Below, one piece after another: positions 8,122 to 17,181 of a DNA stretch of 64,000 nt; position 1 is the first letter of the stretch, and each line of letters opens with the position of its first letter. The translations under genes and the position numbers were made by a program. Under the pieces are notes generated by a model. That model was not told where the DNA came from. It searched no databases and saw only the letters and a list, made by a program, of their open reading frames with translations. This DNA comes from Bordetella holmesii ATCC 51541 (GTDB taxonomy: Bacteria; Pseudomonadota; Gammaproteobacteria; Burkholderiales; Burkholderiaceae_B). The stretch spans positions 248,001-312,000 of the forward strand of contig CP007494.1 of the NCBI GenBank assembly GCA_000612485.1, given 5' to 3'.

Positions 8122-9099
8122 ATGAATCGCCTTTCCCGCACGCTTACGGTAGCTTTTGCCTCCGGCACGATGTTTGCTGCCGCCGGTGCAACGGCCGCCT
8201 ACCCGGATCACCCCGTCAACATGGTGGTGCCCTTTGCCGCCGGAGGCCCGACGGACAACGTCGCGCGCTCTCTGGCGGAAGCGATGCGTCCGAGCCTGGG
8301 CGAGACCATCGTCGTCGAAAACAAAGGCGGCGCTGGCGGCACCATAGGCACCAATCAAGTCGCAAGAGCTCCTGCCGACGGCTACCAGACCCTGCTCATG
8401 CACGCCGGATTCTCGACCGCCCCCTCACTGTACAAGAGCCCCGGCTACGATCCGTACACCAGCTTTGCCCCCATCGGCCTGGTCGTGGACGTACCCATGA
8501 CGATCATCGCGCGCTCGGATTTCCCGGCCAACAATATCCAGGAACTGGCCGAGTACGTGAAGAAGAATCACGACAAGATCTCGCTGGCCAATGCAGGCAT
8601 CGGTGCTGCCAGCCATCTGTGCGGCGTCATGCTGGCCGACGCCTTTGGCGTAAATCTGCTGACCATTCCCTACAAGGGGACGGCTCCGGCCATGAACGAT
8701 CTGCTGGGCAAGCAGGTCGACCTGTTGTGCGATCAAACGACCAACACCACTCAGCAGATCGCTTCGGGTAAGGTCAAGGCCTACGCTGTCACCAGTCTCA
8801 AGCGCGTGCCCACCTTGCCGGATCTGCCCACCATGGACGAATCAGGCTTCAAGAACTTTGAAGTCGGCATCTGGCATGGCATGTGGGTTCCCAAGGACAC
8901 GCCCAAGGATGTCCAGGAAAAGCTGGTCAAGTCGCTTCAGGCCGGGCTGGCCGACCCCAAGTTCCAGGAGCGCATGAAGCAACTGGGCGCCACCGTGCTG
9001 TCCTCCGAGGCAAATCCCAAGGCGCTCGACGCCAAGGTCAAGCAGCAAGTCCCTCAATGGGAAAAGCTCTTCTCCAAGGCCGGTGTAGAAAAACAATAA
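8122..9099 (+). CDS. Bug-family periplasmic solute-binding protein (TctC-like)
   Basis: The 325-residue protein has a Sec signal peptide (about residues 1-26, cleaved after ATAA) and the Bug/TctC fold signatures: YPDHPVNMVVPFAAGGPTD near the N-terminus, VVENKGGAGGTIG, ADGYQTLLM, and PYKGTAPA. Bug proteins bind small carboxylates for tripartite tricarboxylate transporters and are hugely expanded in Bordetella; many, like this one, lie away from transporter genes. The ligand cannot be read. GGAGA lies 6 bp before the ATG, and a strong terminator follows. Confidence 0.92.
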   Translation: MNRLSRTLTVAFASGTMFAAAGATAAYPDHPVNMVVPFAAGGPTDNVARSLAEAMRPSLGETIVVENKGGAGGTIGTNQVARAPADGYQTLLMHAGFSTAPSLYKSPGYDPYTSFAPIGLVVDVPMTIIARSDFPANNIQELAEYVKKNHDKISLANAGIGAASHLCGVMLADAFGVNLLTIPYKGTAPAMNDLLGKQVDLLCDQTTNTTQQIASGKVKAYAVTSLKRVPTLPDLPTMDESGFKNFEVGIWHGMWVPKDTPKDVQEKLVKSLQAGLADPKFQERMKQLGATVLSSEANPKALDAKVKQQVPQWEKLFSKAGVEKQ

Positions 9100-9130
9100 A
9101 CACGACGCGCCAGGCCGCTTTACCCATGAA

Positions 9131-9160
9131 CAGCCTCTGCTCTGCGCAGGGGCTGTTTTT
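9131..9160 (+). terminator. Rho-independent terminator of the Bug gene
   Basis: A stem CAGCC-CTGC / GCAG-GGCTG with a short loop is followed by TTTTT, 32 bp after the stop codon. Confidence 0.85.
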
Positions 9161-9247
9161 CCTGGGAGGCAAGGCAAAGCGCATGGATTCCCGGCTACAG
9201 ACGAGGCACTGCACCCGCCGTGCGGTCCAGCGCTGGCGTGCAGGATG

Positions 9248-10078
9248 CTAGGCGGCAGCCACGCCGGGATGGCCGTCGGGTTCGAAGCCCAGAGCCTCGG
9301 AAATCGTAGCGGCCGCGTCGGTCAGCAGACGCACCCATTCATCCTGCAGACGCTCGGCGGGTGCCGAGATGGACAGCCCCGCAACCAGACGACCGGTGTC
9401 GTCGCGGATGCCCACAGCAATACAGCGCACACCCAATTCGAGCTCTTCGTTATCGCGCGCATAGCCGTGGCGTCGAACCAGGGCAAGCTCGCGCTCGAGA
9501 CGATCGGGTTCGGTCAGGCTATTGCGTGTATGGCCCGCCAGGCCCGTACGCAAAGCATAGGCACGCACCTGGCGCTGATCCCAAGTCGACAGGAACAACT
9601 TGCCCGTGGATGTCAGATGCAGCGGGGCGCGGCCGCCGATGGCTCGCACGACCTGCATGCCCGAGCGCTCGCTCCAGGCGCGGTCGATGTAGACGATCTC
9701 ATCGCCTTGCTGCACCGACAGATTGATGGTCTGCCCGGTAGAACGATGCAAGTTGCGCATGATGCTGATGGCGGCCTCGCGGACATTCAGCCGCCCTTTT
9801 ACCAAGGACCCGAGCTCAAGCAACCGCATGTCTAACTGGTACAAGCCATTGTCCACACGCTCTACATAACGGCCAATGACCAGATCGTTAAGAATGCGGT
9901 GCGCGGTTGAAGCATGCAAGCCCGTCGTGGCTGACAACTCCTTGAGCGTGACCGGCTCCGGTTGGGCGGCCAGCGCATCGAGCAGGCTCATGGCGCGCTC
10001 GATCACCTGAATGGCGATTTGCGGCTGACCGGCATCGGAGTCCGGCGTGGTGACGGAGGCGGAAGGCTGACGGGACAT
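9248..10078 (-). CDS. IclR-family transcriptional regulator
   Basis: The N-terminal winged HTH (about residues 22-80: VTLKELSATTGLHASTAHRIL) is followed by an IclR effector domain with conserved RCIAVGIRD and GLSISAP. The ATG at 10078 gives 276 residues; a GTG at 10096 would add six but has no ribosome binding site. IclR proteins usually control a neighbouring catabolic operon through a small-molecule ligand. The neighbours here are the Bug gene, convergent to it, and cinA upstream on the same strand, so a target is not obvious. Confidence 0.9.
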   Translation of the reverse strand: MSRQPSASVTTPDSDAGQPQIAIQVIERAMSLLDALAAQPEPVTLKELSATTGLHASTAHRILNDLVIGRYVERVDNGLYQLDMRLLELGSLVKGRLNVREAAISIMRNLHRSTGQTINLSVQQGDEIVYIDRAWSERSGMQVVRAIGGRAPLHLTSTGKLFLSTWDQRQVRAYALRTGLAGHTRNSLTEPDRLERELALVRRHGYARDNEELELGVRCIAVGIRDDTGRLVAGLSISAPAERLQDEWVRLLTDAAATISEALGFEPDGHPGVAAA

Positions 10079-10191
10079 AGGCTCTGACGTGCGCACCCGA
10101 ATTGCGGCAACGCAGCAAAATTTTATTTATCGTATTGTGAAATTCGGGCCGCCATTTGGCAACCCTTATTTGTAGGCCCGCGAGGCGGGCA

Positions 10192-11007
10192 TCAGCTTTT
10201 CACTGGCGCGGTGAACTGCCCGCCCAGGCGCTGCACCTCGGCGCGCAGGAACTCGAGCGCCTGAGCCGCGGGCTCGGGCTCGCCTTTGACGCCCAGTTCG
10301 ATATGCCCGGGCGCGCCCGCCTCGCCCACGCTTGGCAGGCTGAATGCCCGCACGCCCGGCCAGCGTTGCTCCAGCGTCTGCAACGACAGCGTAATGCGCG
10401 ACTCCGGCATGTTGAACACCAGGAAAGAATGTTCGCTGTGGCGCACGGTGTGCTGCAGGTCACGATAACGGGTGTCCAGCGTCCACTCCAGCATCGGCCA
10501 CGCCATGATCGGGAATCCGGGCACGAAGCTGTGTTCGCGAATATAGAAACCCGGAATGCGGTTGTAGGGGTTGGGGATGATCTCGCAACCCTGGGGAAAC
10601 ATGCCCATCTGCAAGCGCTGTTGATTCTCTGGCGTGCGCATATCCACCGTGCCTTGTCCCTTGGCGGCCAACTCCTGCGTGCGCTGCACGATGGCCTCCT
10701 CGGCAGAGGGATGCAAGACAAGATCGGTACCCAACGCCTGGGCGGCGGCCTGCCGGGTATGGTCATCGGGCGTCGCGCCGATACCTCCACATGAAAAAAC
10801 AATATCGCCACAGGCAAAACTGCGCCGGTAAGCCGCCACCAGCCTGTCGCGGTCATCGGGCAGAAATTCGGCCCAGGACAATTGCATGCCGCGCGTGCCC
10901 AGCATATCGATCACTTTGGCGAAGTGCTTGTCCTGCCGTCTTCCGGACAGGATTTCATCACCCACGATGATCAGACCGATGCGGCGGGAAGCAATATCTG
11001 CGGCCAT
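10192..11007 (-). CDS. CinA/MoaB-type molybdopterin-binding-domain protein
   Basis: The 271-residue protein begins with the domain shared by MoaB, MogA and the N-terminal half of CinA: GLIIVGDEILSGRRQDKH, then FSCGGIGATPDDHTRQA. The C-terminal nicotinamide-deamidase domain of full CinA is absent. Such short proteins are labelled competence/damage-inducible protein A, but neither a molybdenum-cofactor nor a competence role is established by sequence. It starts 22 bp after the EI24 gene and is probably cotranscribed with it. Confidence 0.85.
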   Translation of the reverse strand: MAADIASRRIGLIIVGDEILSGRRQDKHFAKVIDMLGTRGMQLSWAEFLPDDRDRLVAAYRRSFACGDIVFSCGGIGATPDDHTRQAAAQALGTDLVLHPSAEEAIVQRTQELAAKGQGTVDMRTPENQQRLQMGMFPQGCEIIPNPYNRIPGFYIREHSFVPGFPIMAWPMLEWTLDTRYRDLQHTVRHSEHSFLVFNMPESRITLSLQTLEQRWPGVRAFSLPSVGEAGAPGHIELGVKGEPEPAAQALEFLRAEVQRLGGQFTAPVKS

Positions 11008-11029
11008 GGCAACTCCAGAGTAAAAAGGT

Positions 11030-11821
11030 TCAGTTGACTAGCTGCTGCGATTGCTCAGCCCGCCGACGCTGCAGCGCATGTAGCCCGTAGTGGGCATATA
11101 CCAGACTGGAGTAAACCGGCAGAATGATCCAGGCCGGCGGCAGCAGATTCAGCAGCGCGCAGATCAGCCCGATGATCCAGAAACCAGTATTGTTGCGCGC
11201 CAAGAGCCAGCGACGCTCCTCGGCGGTGGCGTGCTCAACAATGGCATCGAGGCGCAGCATCCGTGTAAATGCAAACGCCCACCAGAATACGGACAACAAA
11301 AGCGCCATGGGCGGCACCAGCCACAACGGCAGAGTCAGCAACCATCCAAGGGCAAACAGCACGCTGACCCAGATGGCGTTCCAGACACTGACCACCGTGG
11401 CATTGCGTCCCTGGCGGGCCAGCCCGGCATACTCGCGCTCAGTGACATGGCGCAGCACCAGCGGCATGACGAACACCGCAGCAATCGCCAGGCCCAGAAT
11501 GCCCGAGACCGGCAGCAAAATGGCGGCCGCCACCAAGGGCACAAGATACAGCTTGAGGGAGAACAGACCGATGGCCACGAGCCACTCGTCCAAGCGATTG
11601 ACCAAGTCCCATTGCGACGCTTCCAGACGCAACCAATCCGTCAGCGGCGTCCAAAACAGCCAGAGCAACAGGATGGAACCCAGCAGCGCGATCAAAAATG
11701 GCAGCAGCACCGCGAACAGCATGTTCGGATGCAACTGGGAAACGAAGGCGCGCTTGAATGCGCGCGCCACATCGGCCCCGGTACTGGCCGCGAGGGCCCG
11801 AGGAGGAGAGAGAAGGCTCAT
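11030..11821 (-). CDS. EI24/CysZ-like multi-pass membrane protein
   Basis: The start ATG at 11821 (MSLLSPPRAL) gives 263 residues with five to six hydrophobic segments, including LFAVLLPFLIALLGSILLL, LYLVPLVAAAILLPV and FWIIGLICALLNLLPPAWI. The arrangement resembles the EI24 domain shared by CysZ sulfate permeases. A longer frame upstream runs into the divergent thioredoxin-like gene and is not supported. The role is unknown; sulfate uptake is possible but unproven. Confidence 0.8.
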   Translation of the reverse strand: MSLLSPPRALAASTGADVARAFKRAFVSQLHPNMLFAVLLPFLIALLGSILLLWLFWTPLTDWLRLEASQWDLVNRLDEWLVAIGLFSLKLYLVPLVAAAILLPVSGILGLAIAAVFVMPLVLRHVTEREYAGLARQGRNATVVSVWNAIWVSVLFALGWLLTLPLWLVPPMALLLSVFWWAFAFTRMLRLDAIVEHATAEERRWLLARNNTGFWIIGLICALLNLLPPAWIILPVYSSLVYAHYGLHALQRRRAEQSQQLVN

Positions 11822-11882
11822 GGGCGCTGCCGAAAGAAATGCATGCCGGGTATGATAGTCAATCACGCTGCGATTTGCCCAC

Positions 11883-12266
11883 ATGCCTTTACTTCTGCCC
11901 GGAACCGACTCCGAACGCCTGCGCCAGGCATTGGCGCGACCCGATGCCTGGCTGATCGCCTGCTTCTGCGCCGCCTGGTGCAGCACCTGCCTGCAATACC
12001 GTTCCAAACTCGAAGCACTGGCGCAGGCCCGCCCTGAACACGTATTCGTCTGGATAGATATCGAAGACCATCCGGACCTGTTGGGCGATGAGGATGTCGA
12101 AAACTTTCCGACTCTGCTGGTGCAGGCCGGTGGACGCACGCTTTTCTACGGCACGATGCTGCCGCATATCGGGCATCTGGAACGGTTGCTCGACAGCCTG
12201 GCGGCCGATGCGCCTGCGGTCAAGACGGCACTGCCTGACGTCGGTGGACTACTGGCGCAGGCATGA
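11883..12266 (+). CDS. Thioredoxin-like protein
   Basis: The 127-residue protein has a thioredoxin fold with active site AAWCSTC (CxxC with Ser-Thr between) and the cis-Pro segment ENFPTLLV. There is no signal peptide, so it should act in the cytoplasm. It diverges from the EI24 gene (61 bp between starts) and converges on rhlE. The CSTC pair differs from classical CGPC thioredoxin, so its redox potential and partners may differ. Confidence 0.88.
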   Translation: MPLLLPGTDSERLRQALARPDAWLIACFCAAWCSTCLQYRSKLEALAQARPEHVFVWIDIEDHPDLLGDEDVENFPTLLVQAGGRTLFYGTMLPHIGHLERLLDSLAADAPAVKTALPDVGGLLAQA

Positions 12267-12274
12267 ACGAATCA

Positions 12275-12295
12275 AGGCCGCCCTTGCGGCGGCCT
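12275..12295. terminator. Hairpin between convergent thioredoxin-like and rhlE genes
   Basis: AGGCCGCC and GGCGGCCT pair across the loop CTTGC. There is no T tail on either strand, so termination efficiency is uncertain. Confidence 0.5.
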
Positions 12296-13820
12296 AGACA
12301 TGCCATGGTTCGAAAAATCGACACTGCTCAACCCGCCCGGGCACGATGCGGGCCGGGCCGCAAGCCGCGTGATCAATCCGGCTTGCGGCCGCCACCCAAC
12401 AGCACCCCAATTGGCGCTTTCCCGTCGAAGGCGTGCGCGGCGCGTCCGGTTCGGCGGCGGTGCTCGACGCGGCGGGTACATAAGGCTTGTAGAAAAAATC
12501 GTCGACCGGCTGGCGCGGCGCACGGCGATTCGTGTCGCGCCAGGAGTCACGGCCTTCGCGGTTCTCGCGCGAGCCGTCGCGTCCTTCCCGGCTTTCACGG
12601 CTGCCGCTGCGCTCGCGGCCGCGGCCATGCGCCAGCAGTTCGGCGGGAAGCTCGAGCTTGCCGCGCGGCACTTGACGCTTGATCAGCTTCTCGATGTCCA
12701 GCAGATAACGCTCTTCTTCCGGTGTAAAAAGGGCGATGGCCTCGCCGCTTGCTCCTGCCCGGCCCGTGCGGCCGATACGGTGCACGTAGTCCTCAGCGTT
12801 GTAGGGCAGGTCATAGTTGATGACGCAGGGTACCCCTGCCACATCCAGGCCGCGCGCGGCCACGTCGGTGGCAACGAGCACTTCGAGCTCACCTGCCTTG
12901 AAAGCTTCGAGCGCCTTCATGCGGTCGGCCTGGGACTTGTCGCCGTGGATCGATTCGGCCTTGACGCCGTCGCGCTCGAGGTCGCGCGCCAGACGAGCCG
13001 TGCCGATCTTGGTGTTGGAAAATACGATGACCTGCTTCAGGCCGCGTGACTTCACCAGATGGACAACTGCAGCCCGCTTGGCATCGCCCGTCATCGGATA
13101 GGCAATCTGCGTCACCGTATCGGCCGTGGCATTACGCGCGGCAACCTCAAGCTCGATCGGCTGATTGAGATAAGAGCGGCCCAGCTTGCGGATTTCGTTG
13201 CTGAACGTCGCGGAAAACAGCAGACCCTGCCGCTGCGGCGGCAGCAAACGGATGATGCGCTCGAGATCAGGCAGAAAGCCCATGTCCAGCATACGATCGG
13301 CTTCATCCAGAACGAGAATGCCGACCTGGCTGAGGTTGACGTTCTTCTGCTCGACGTGATCAAGCAGACGACCGGGCGTGGCCACGAGAATCTCGCAACC
13401 GCGGCGCAGGGCTTCTTTTTGCGGACCGATGTCCACGCCCCCGAACACCACGGCCGAACGCAAGGGCGTATGCAGGCTATAGCGTTTGACGCTTTCGTAG
13501 ACCTGATCGGCGAGCTCACGCGTCGGCGTCAGTATCAAGGCGCGCACCGGATGGCGGGCAGGCGACGCACTGCTGTTGGCCAGAGGCATCAGCCGATGCA
13601 GAATGGGCACCGTAAATGCGGCTGTTTTGCCGGTGCCGGTCTGCGCCGCCCCCATGACGTCGCGGCCTTCCACGACGACCGGAATTGCCTGCGCCTGGAT
13701 AGGCGTGGGGCTGGTATAGCCCGTCTCGGCAATGGACTTGAGCAATAACGGATGAAGTCCGAATTCGGCGAAGGTGCGGCCCTCTGATGAGGGCGCGGCG
13801 GAGGAGGTAGATTCAGTCAT
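12294..13820 (-). CDS. rhlE: DEAD-box RNA helicase RhlE, 3' end frameshifted
   Basis: All helicase motifs are present: Q motif (TPIQAQAIP), AQTGTGKT, PTRELA, TPGR, DEAD, SAT, RGLDV and HRIGRTGR, followed by an Arg/Gly/Ser/Glu-rich tail. The ATG at 13820 is preferred to a TTG at 13859. The expected C-terminus GKAPIGVLLGGGRKPD lies in another frame and ends at a TGA at 12373. Adding one C to the CCC at 12421-12423 restores it. As written, the protein instead runs about 30 unrelated residues to 12294. The helicase core is unaffected; RhlE acts in rRNA maturation and RNA decay. Confidence 0.88.
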   Translation of the reverse strand: MTESTSSAAPSSEGRTFAEFGLHPLLLKSIAETGYTSPTPIQAQAIPVVVEGRDVMGAAQTGTGKTAAFTVPILHRLMPLANSSASPARHPVRALILTPTRELADQVYESVKRYSLHTPLRSAVVFGGVDIGPQKEALRRGCEILVATPGRLLDHVEQKNVNLSQVGILVLDEADRMLDMGFLPDLERIIRLLPPQRQGLLFSATFSNEIRKLGRSYLNQPIELEVAARNATADTVTQIAYPMTGDAKRAAVVHLVKSRGLKQVIVFSNTKIGTARLARDLERDGVKAESIHGDKSQADRMKALEAFKAGELEVLVATDVAARGLDVAGVPCVINYDLPYNAEDYVHRIGRTGRAGASGEAIALFTPEEERYLLDIEKLIKRQVPRGKLELPAELLAHGRGRERSGSRESREGRDGSRENREGRDSWRDTNRRAPRQPVDDFFYKPYVPAASSTAAEPDAPRTPSTGKRQLGCCWVAAASRIDHAACGPARIVPGRVEQCRFFEPWHV

Positions 13821-13896
13821 CGAGATGGGCAGATACCGGGGCCACGAGGGAAAGAACAAAACGGATTGCGGCTAGCCCGGATTGCTGTGGATAACT

Positions 13897-14307
13897 TTAT
13901 TTTAGCGCAGCCGCGCAACGACGCCCGGACCGGGTCTGAAAGGGCGTCTGGCGAGGGTCGGGCGGGGCCTGCCCCCTTTGCTCAGCCAGCCAGCGAAGGC
14001 CCCAGAGGGCCAGCATCCCGACGACAATGACCAGTACTGCACTGCGGGTACGCAGGAAAACGATAATACCGAGCAGTGCAGCGACCAATTTGTAATCAAA
14101 CACCGGTCCCAGGCCTGCCTGCCAGGGTAAAAAATCGGGCACGACGATGGCGGTCAGCGCAGCGACCGGCGCATAGCGCAAGGCGCGTCGCATGGAGGCC
14201 GGCAGCGGTATATAGTCACCGAACAGCATGAAACCCGAGCGCGTAATCACGCTGCACAACGCCAGCAGCAAGATAGCGCTATAGACATAAACGTCGTGGT
14301 CGTCCAT
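13897..14307 (-). CDS. azlD: AzlD-family branched-chain amino acid exporter small subunit
   Basis: The 136-residue protein has four hydrophobic segments with RSGFMLFGDYIPLP and the AALTAIVVPD motif of AzlD. Its start ATG shares one base with the azlC stop (TGATG), indicating coupled translation. AzlC and AzlD together export branched-chain amino acids or analogues. The C-terminal tail after the last membrane segment is about 30 residues longer than in compact AzlD proteins. Confidence 0.88.
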   Translation of the reverse strand: MDDHDVYVYSAILLLALCSVITRSGFMLFGDYIPLPASMRRALRYAPVAALTAIVVPDFLPWQAGLGPVFDYKLVAALLGIIVFLRTRSAVLVIVVGMLALWGLRWLAEQRGQAPPDPRQTPFQTRSGRRCAAALK

Positions 14308-15059
14308 CAGCGCGCCGACCGTTTCAAATAGCGCTCGGCCCAGATGCCGGCCACGATGCCGGCGATGACAGCCGCGGCCAGTCCCAGGCGCAGGGGCAGC
14401 ACCTGCCCGACCCAGGCCACCAGGCCCGCAGCCAGGACCGAGACCACGATGGGTCGGGTCGTGACCAGGGGCACGGTGATCGCCATCAACGCCAACACCG
14501 CCGCAAAATCCAGCGACCAGGCTGCGGGCACCATGCTGCCCAGGTACACACCAATGATCGACGAGACCTGCCAGACCACCCAACCCGGGCTGATGGTGCC
14601 CAGAAAAAACCAGAGCTGCTCACGCGTGCCGCGCACACTGGCTTCGCCGAATCGCGGCATGAACAGCACGAAACCCATGTCCGTCGTGAAATATCCCAGC
14701 CCCAGCCGCTTGGGCCAGCTCAGGTGCCGAAAAAACGGATGCAGCGCGGCCCCGAAAATAAGAAATCTCAAATTGACGACAAACCCCGCGGCGAAGATCA
14801 ACCAAAGGGGTGCCCCTGCGACGATCAGCGGCAACGAGGTCAACTGTGCCGAACCGGCATACAGCAGCAATGTCATGGTCACGGCCATGGACTCGGTCAA
14901 TCCGGACTTGACCATGGCCACGCCGGTCACCAACCCCCAGGTCCCGGTCGCGATCAGAGCCGGCGCAATCGCGTGCACGCCCTGCCGAAAAGCGACTCGG
15001 CGCTCATGGCGGATCTGCTGGATATCTTCAAGCGTACTGTCGGAAGAATCAGAGGCCAC
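14307..15059 (-). CDS. azlC: AzlC-family branched-chain amino acid exporter large subunit
   Basis: The 250-residue membrane protein has the AzlC blocks LYAGSAQLTSL and FVVNLRFLIFGAAL and about seven hydrophobic segments. A GTG start at 15059 is supported by an AGAGG nine bases upstream. It is the first gene of an azlCD operon. The N-terminal 20 residues are polar and acidic. Substrate specificity within the family varies. Confidence 0.9.
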   Translation of the reverse strand: MASDSSDSTLEDIQQIRHERRVAFRQGVHAIAPALIATGTWGLVTGVAMVKSGLTESMAVTMTLLLYAGSAQLTSLPLIVAGAPLWLIFAAGFVVNLRFLIFGAALHPFFRHLSWPKRLGLGYFTTDMGFVLFMPRFGEASVRGTREQLWFFLGTISPGWVVWQVSSIIGVYLGSMVPAAWSLDFAAVLALMAITVPLVTTRPIVVSVLAAGLVAWVGQVLPLRLGLAAAVIAGIVAGIWAERYLKRSAR

Positions 15060-15406
15060 TGTCTGGCCTCTGGCGGAACAACGACATGGGGCTCACAGAA
15101 ATAGGGAAAGGCAGGGCCCGCGGCCCCGATCGGCTGCGTAACACTGTACAACGCTGCAACGTCTCGGAGCCAGAAGGCAAGAATTGACCCCTATTGTAAC
15201 CTTCCTGCTTGATACAATACGGCGCACGGAAAGGAAGAAGGCATGCCAATGGCGCATCGCAATGGTTTCATCTCGACGGCCGCAGTCGCCGGGCGAGCCG
15301 CCGGCCTGTCTGCCCCTTTCGCTGCGATGCCACGCCGCCGGCCACGCCCCGGCAGCACTGAACCTTTCCCACCACTGATCGTCTTACGTTTTTTTAGGAA
15401 CGTCCC
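15060..15406. other. Non-coding gap between divergent azlC and the zf-CHCC gene
   Basis: Only short unconvincing frames occur here. A TTGACC (15184-15189) and a TACAAT (15213-15218) look like promoter elements but are 23 bp apart, too far for one sigma-70 promoter. I see no RNA gene. Confidence 0.5.
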
Positions 15407-15609
15407 ATGACCGCCGCTGCCCAAGCCGCGCAAACTGCCATCGAAGTCGGTGCCGAAGATCTGCCGGTGTACTGCCCTGGCCCCAAGGCCCCTTGTGGAG
15501 CATGCATCCGCGCGTGTTTCTCGACGTCGCCCACACCGGTAGCGCCCGCTGCCCCTACTGTGGCACCGAGTACCGGCTCAAACCCGGCACCGTCGTCCAC
15601 GGTCACTAA
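15407..15609 (+). pseudogene. zf-CHCC zinc-finger protein, frameshifted
   Basis: The N-terminal part (AEDLPVYCPGPKAP) is in one frame. The rest (WSMHPRVFLDV, then RCPYCGTEYRL) is in the next, ending at TAA 15607-15609. Together they form the family pattern with a distal CPYCG. Adding one C to the CCCC at 15489-15492 joins them into a protein of about 67 residues. Proteins of this small family are related to an accessory subunit of mitochondrial complex I. As written, the frame continues into the next gene. Either a pseudogene or a base-calling error. Confidence 0.85.
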
Positions 15610-15638
15610 ACGCGCGTCGAGCGCTTGCCCCTGCCGCC

Positions 15639-16061
15639 ATGTTCGCCACTCCCGACGAAGCCGAGCACGCTTTCTACGAAGCCCTAGAGCAGGCCGATGC
15701 AGACCGGCTCATGCAGATATGGGCCGACGATGAAGAAGTCGTCTGCATACACCCTGGCGGCTTGCGCATCGTGGGCCACTCCGCCGTGCATGAGTCCTGG
15801 CAGCAGGTGCTGACCAATGGGCCGTTGCGCATCCGTCCGCTGCGCCCGGTTGTGGTGCAGAGCATGATGTGCGCGGTCCATGTTTTGGTCGAGCAGGTCA
15901 CCGTACAGACCCGCGAAGGCACGCAGTTCGCCAACTGCTACGCCACGAATATCTATCACAAGGGTCCGACCGGCTGGCGCATGGTCATGCATCATGCTTC
16001 GCAGGCACCGGCCGAAGCCGGCGTGCTGGACCTGCATGATGTCCCCGACCGCTTGCACTAG
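15639..16061 (+). CDS. SnoaL-like / NTF2-fold protein
   Basis: The 140-residue protein resembles the small cone-fold proteins of the SnoaL/NTF2 superfamily: DEAEHAFYEALEQADADRLM, MQIWADDEEVVCIHPGG, and a C-terminal WRMVMHHAS. Members are enzymes or binding proteins with no shared substrate, so no reaction is proposed. It lies between two frameshifted genes and is intact itself. It is 12 bp from the YheT-type gene, so they are likely cotranscribed. Confidence 0.85.
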   Translation: MFATPDEAEHAFYEALEQADADRLMQIWADDEEVVCIHPGGLRIVGHSAVHESWQQVLTNGPLRIRPLRPVVVQSMMCAVHVLVEQVTVQTREGTQFANCYATNIYHKGPTGWRMVMHHASQAPAEAGVLDLHDVPDRLH

Positions 16062-16072
16062 GTACGTTCTCC

Positions 16073-17169
16073 TTGGCTGCAACCCGGATCGACCTCACCG
16101 CCTGCCCCGTTCCGTCATGGCTGCCCGACGGGCATAGCCAGACGCTGTACGCGGCTTCGCTGGCCCAGTATCACCGCATAGCCTTTGTACGTGAGCGGGT
16201 GGACACGCCGGACACCGATTTCGTCGACTTCGACTGGACCGGACCCGGCCTGTTCCCACACAAGATGGCCGATGGGCGCGCCTTCACGGGGATGCTCCCG
16301 TCAATGGCAAGACCGCCGCCGCGCGCTGGATGTCTGCCGAGGATTGGAACTCACTTCCGCGCAGCGCCGATACGCCCGCGCTGGTGCTGTTTCACGGCCT
16401 CGAGGGTGGCAGCAATAGCCGCTACGCTCAGTCCATTGCCCACCACTTCCGCGCGCGCGGCTGGATCGTGGCCATCGCGCATTTCCGCGGCTGCTCCGGG
16501 GTGCCCAACCGCCTTGCACGGGCCTACTATTCGGGCGACTCCGAAGAAGTCGGTTTCATGCTCGATACGGTGCGCCAGCGCATTCCTCAGGCTCGCTGGC
16601 ACGCCGTTGGGGTGTCGCTGGGTGGCAATGCGCTGCTCAAGTATCTCGGCGAGCACCCTGACAGCACCCAGTGGCTGGCGGGCGCGGCCGGCGTCTCGGT
16701 CCCCCTGGATCTCATGGCCAGCGGCAAGGCCCTGTGCCAGGGCTTCTTTGCCCGACGCATCTATACACCCTACTTCCTGCGCACCATGAAACATAAGGTG
16801 CTCGAGAAAGCCAAGCGATTCCCCGGCGCCATTGACGTCATGCGCATCGCCAACGCCCGCGACCTGCGAGACTTCGACGATGCCTACACGGCACCCATGC
16901 ATGGTTTTCGCAACGCGCTGGATTACTGGGCGCGTGCATCGAGCAAGCCGTGGTTGGCCAAAATAGGCATCCCGACGCTGGTGCTCAATGCACGCAACGA
17001 CCCTTTTCTACCCGAGAGCGCGTTGCCCGTGCCGGCGGAGTGCGCCGATCAGGTGCTGCTGCACCAGCCGGCCGCAGGAGGACACGCCGGTTTTCCGGCA
17101 GGCCCCTTCCCGGCTCATTTGAACTGGTTGCCCCAACGCCTGGGCCGATTCTTCGAGACGGGCAAGTAG
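16073..17169 (+). pseudogene. YheT-family alpha/beta hydrolase, frameshifted
   Basis: The N-terminal segment (VPSWLPDGHSQTLYAAS, about 72 residues) is in one frame and the hydrolase core is in another. The core has FHGLEGGSNSRYA, the nucleophile elbow GVSLGGNALLKYLGEH, the acid region LNARNDPFLP, and the His in GGHAGF. Adding one G to GGGG at 16288-16291 restores DAPVNGKTAAARW at the junction and a single protein of about 365 residues. The start is taken as TTG at 16073. The catalytic triad is intact. Confidence 0.88.
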
Positions 17170-17181
17170 ACCGCCTCCGGG

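Noticed and set aside
11090..12037. Plus-strand frame across the EI24 gene
   Set aside because: Translation is Gln/Arg/His-rich low complexity opposite a convincing membrane protein gene.
15184..15218. Sigma-70 promoter TTGACC / TACAAT
   Set aside because: The 23-bp spacing is too long for a standard promoter; kept only as a remark.
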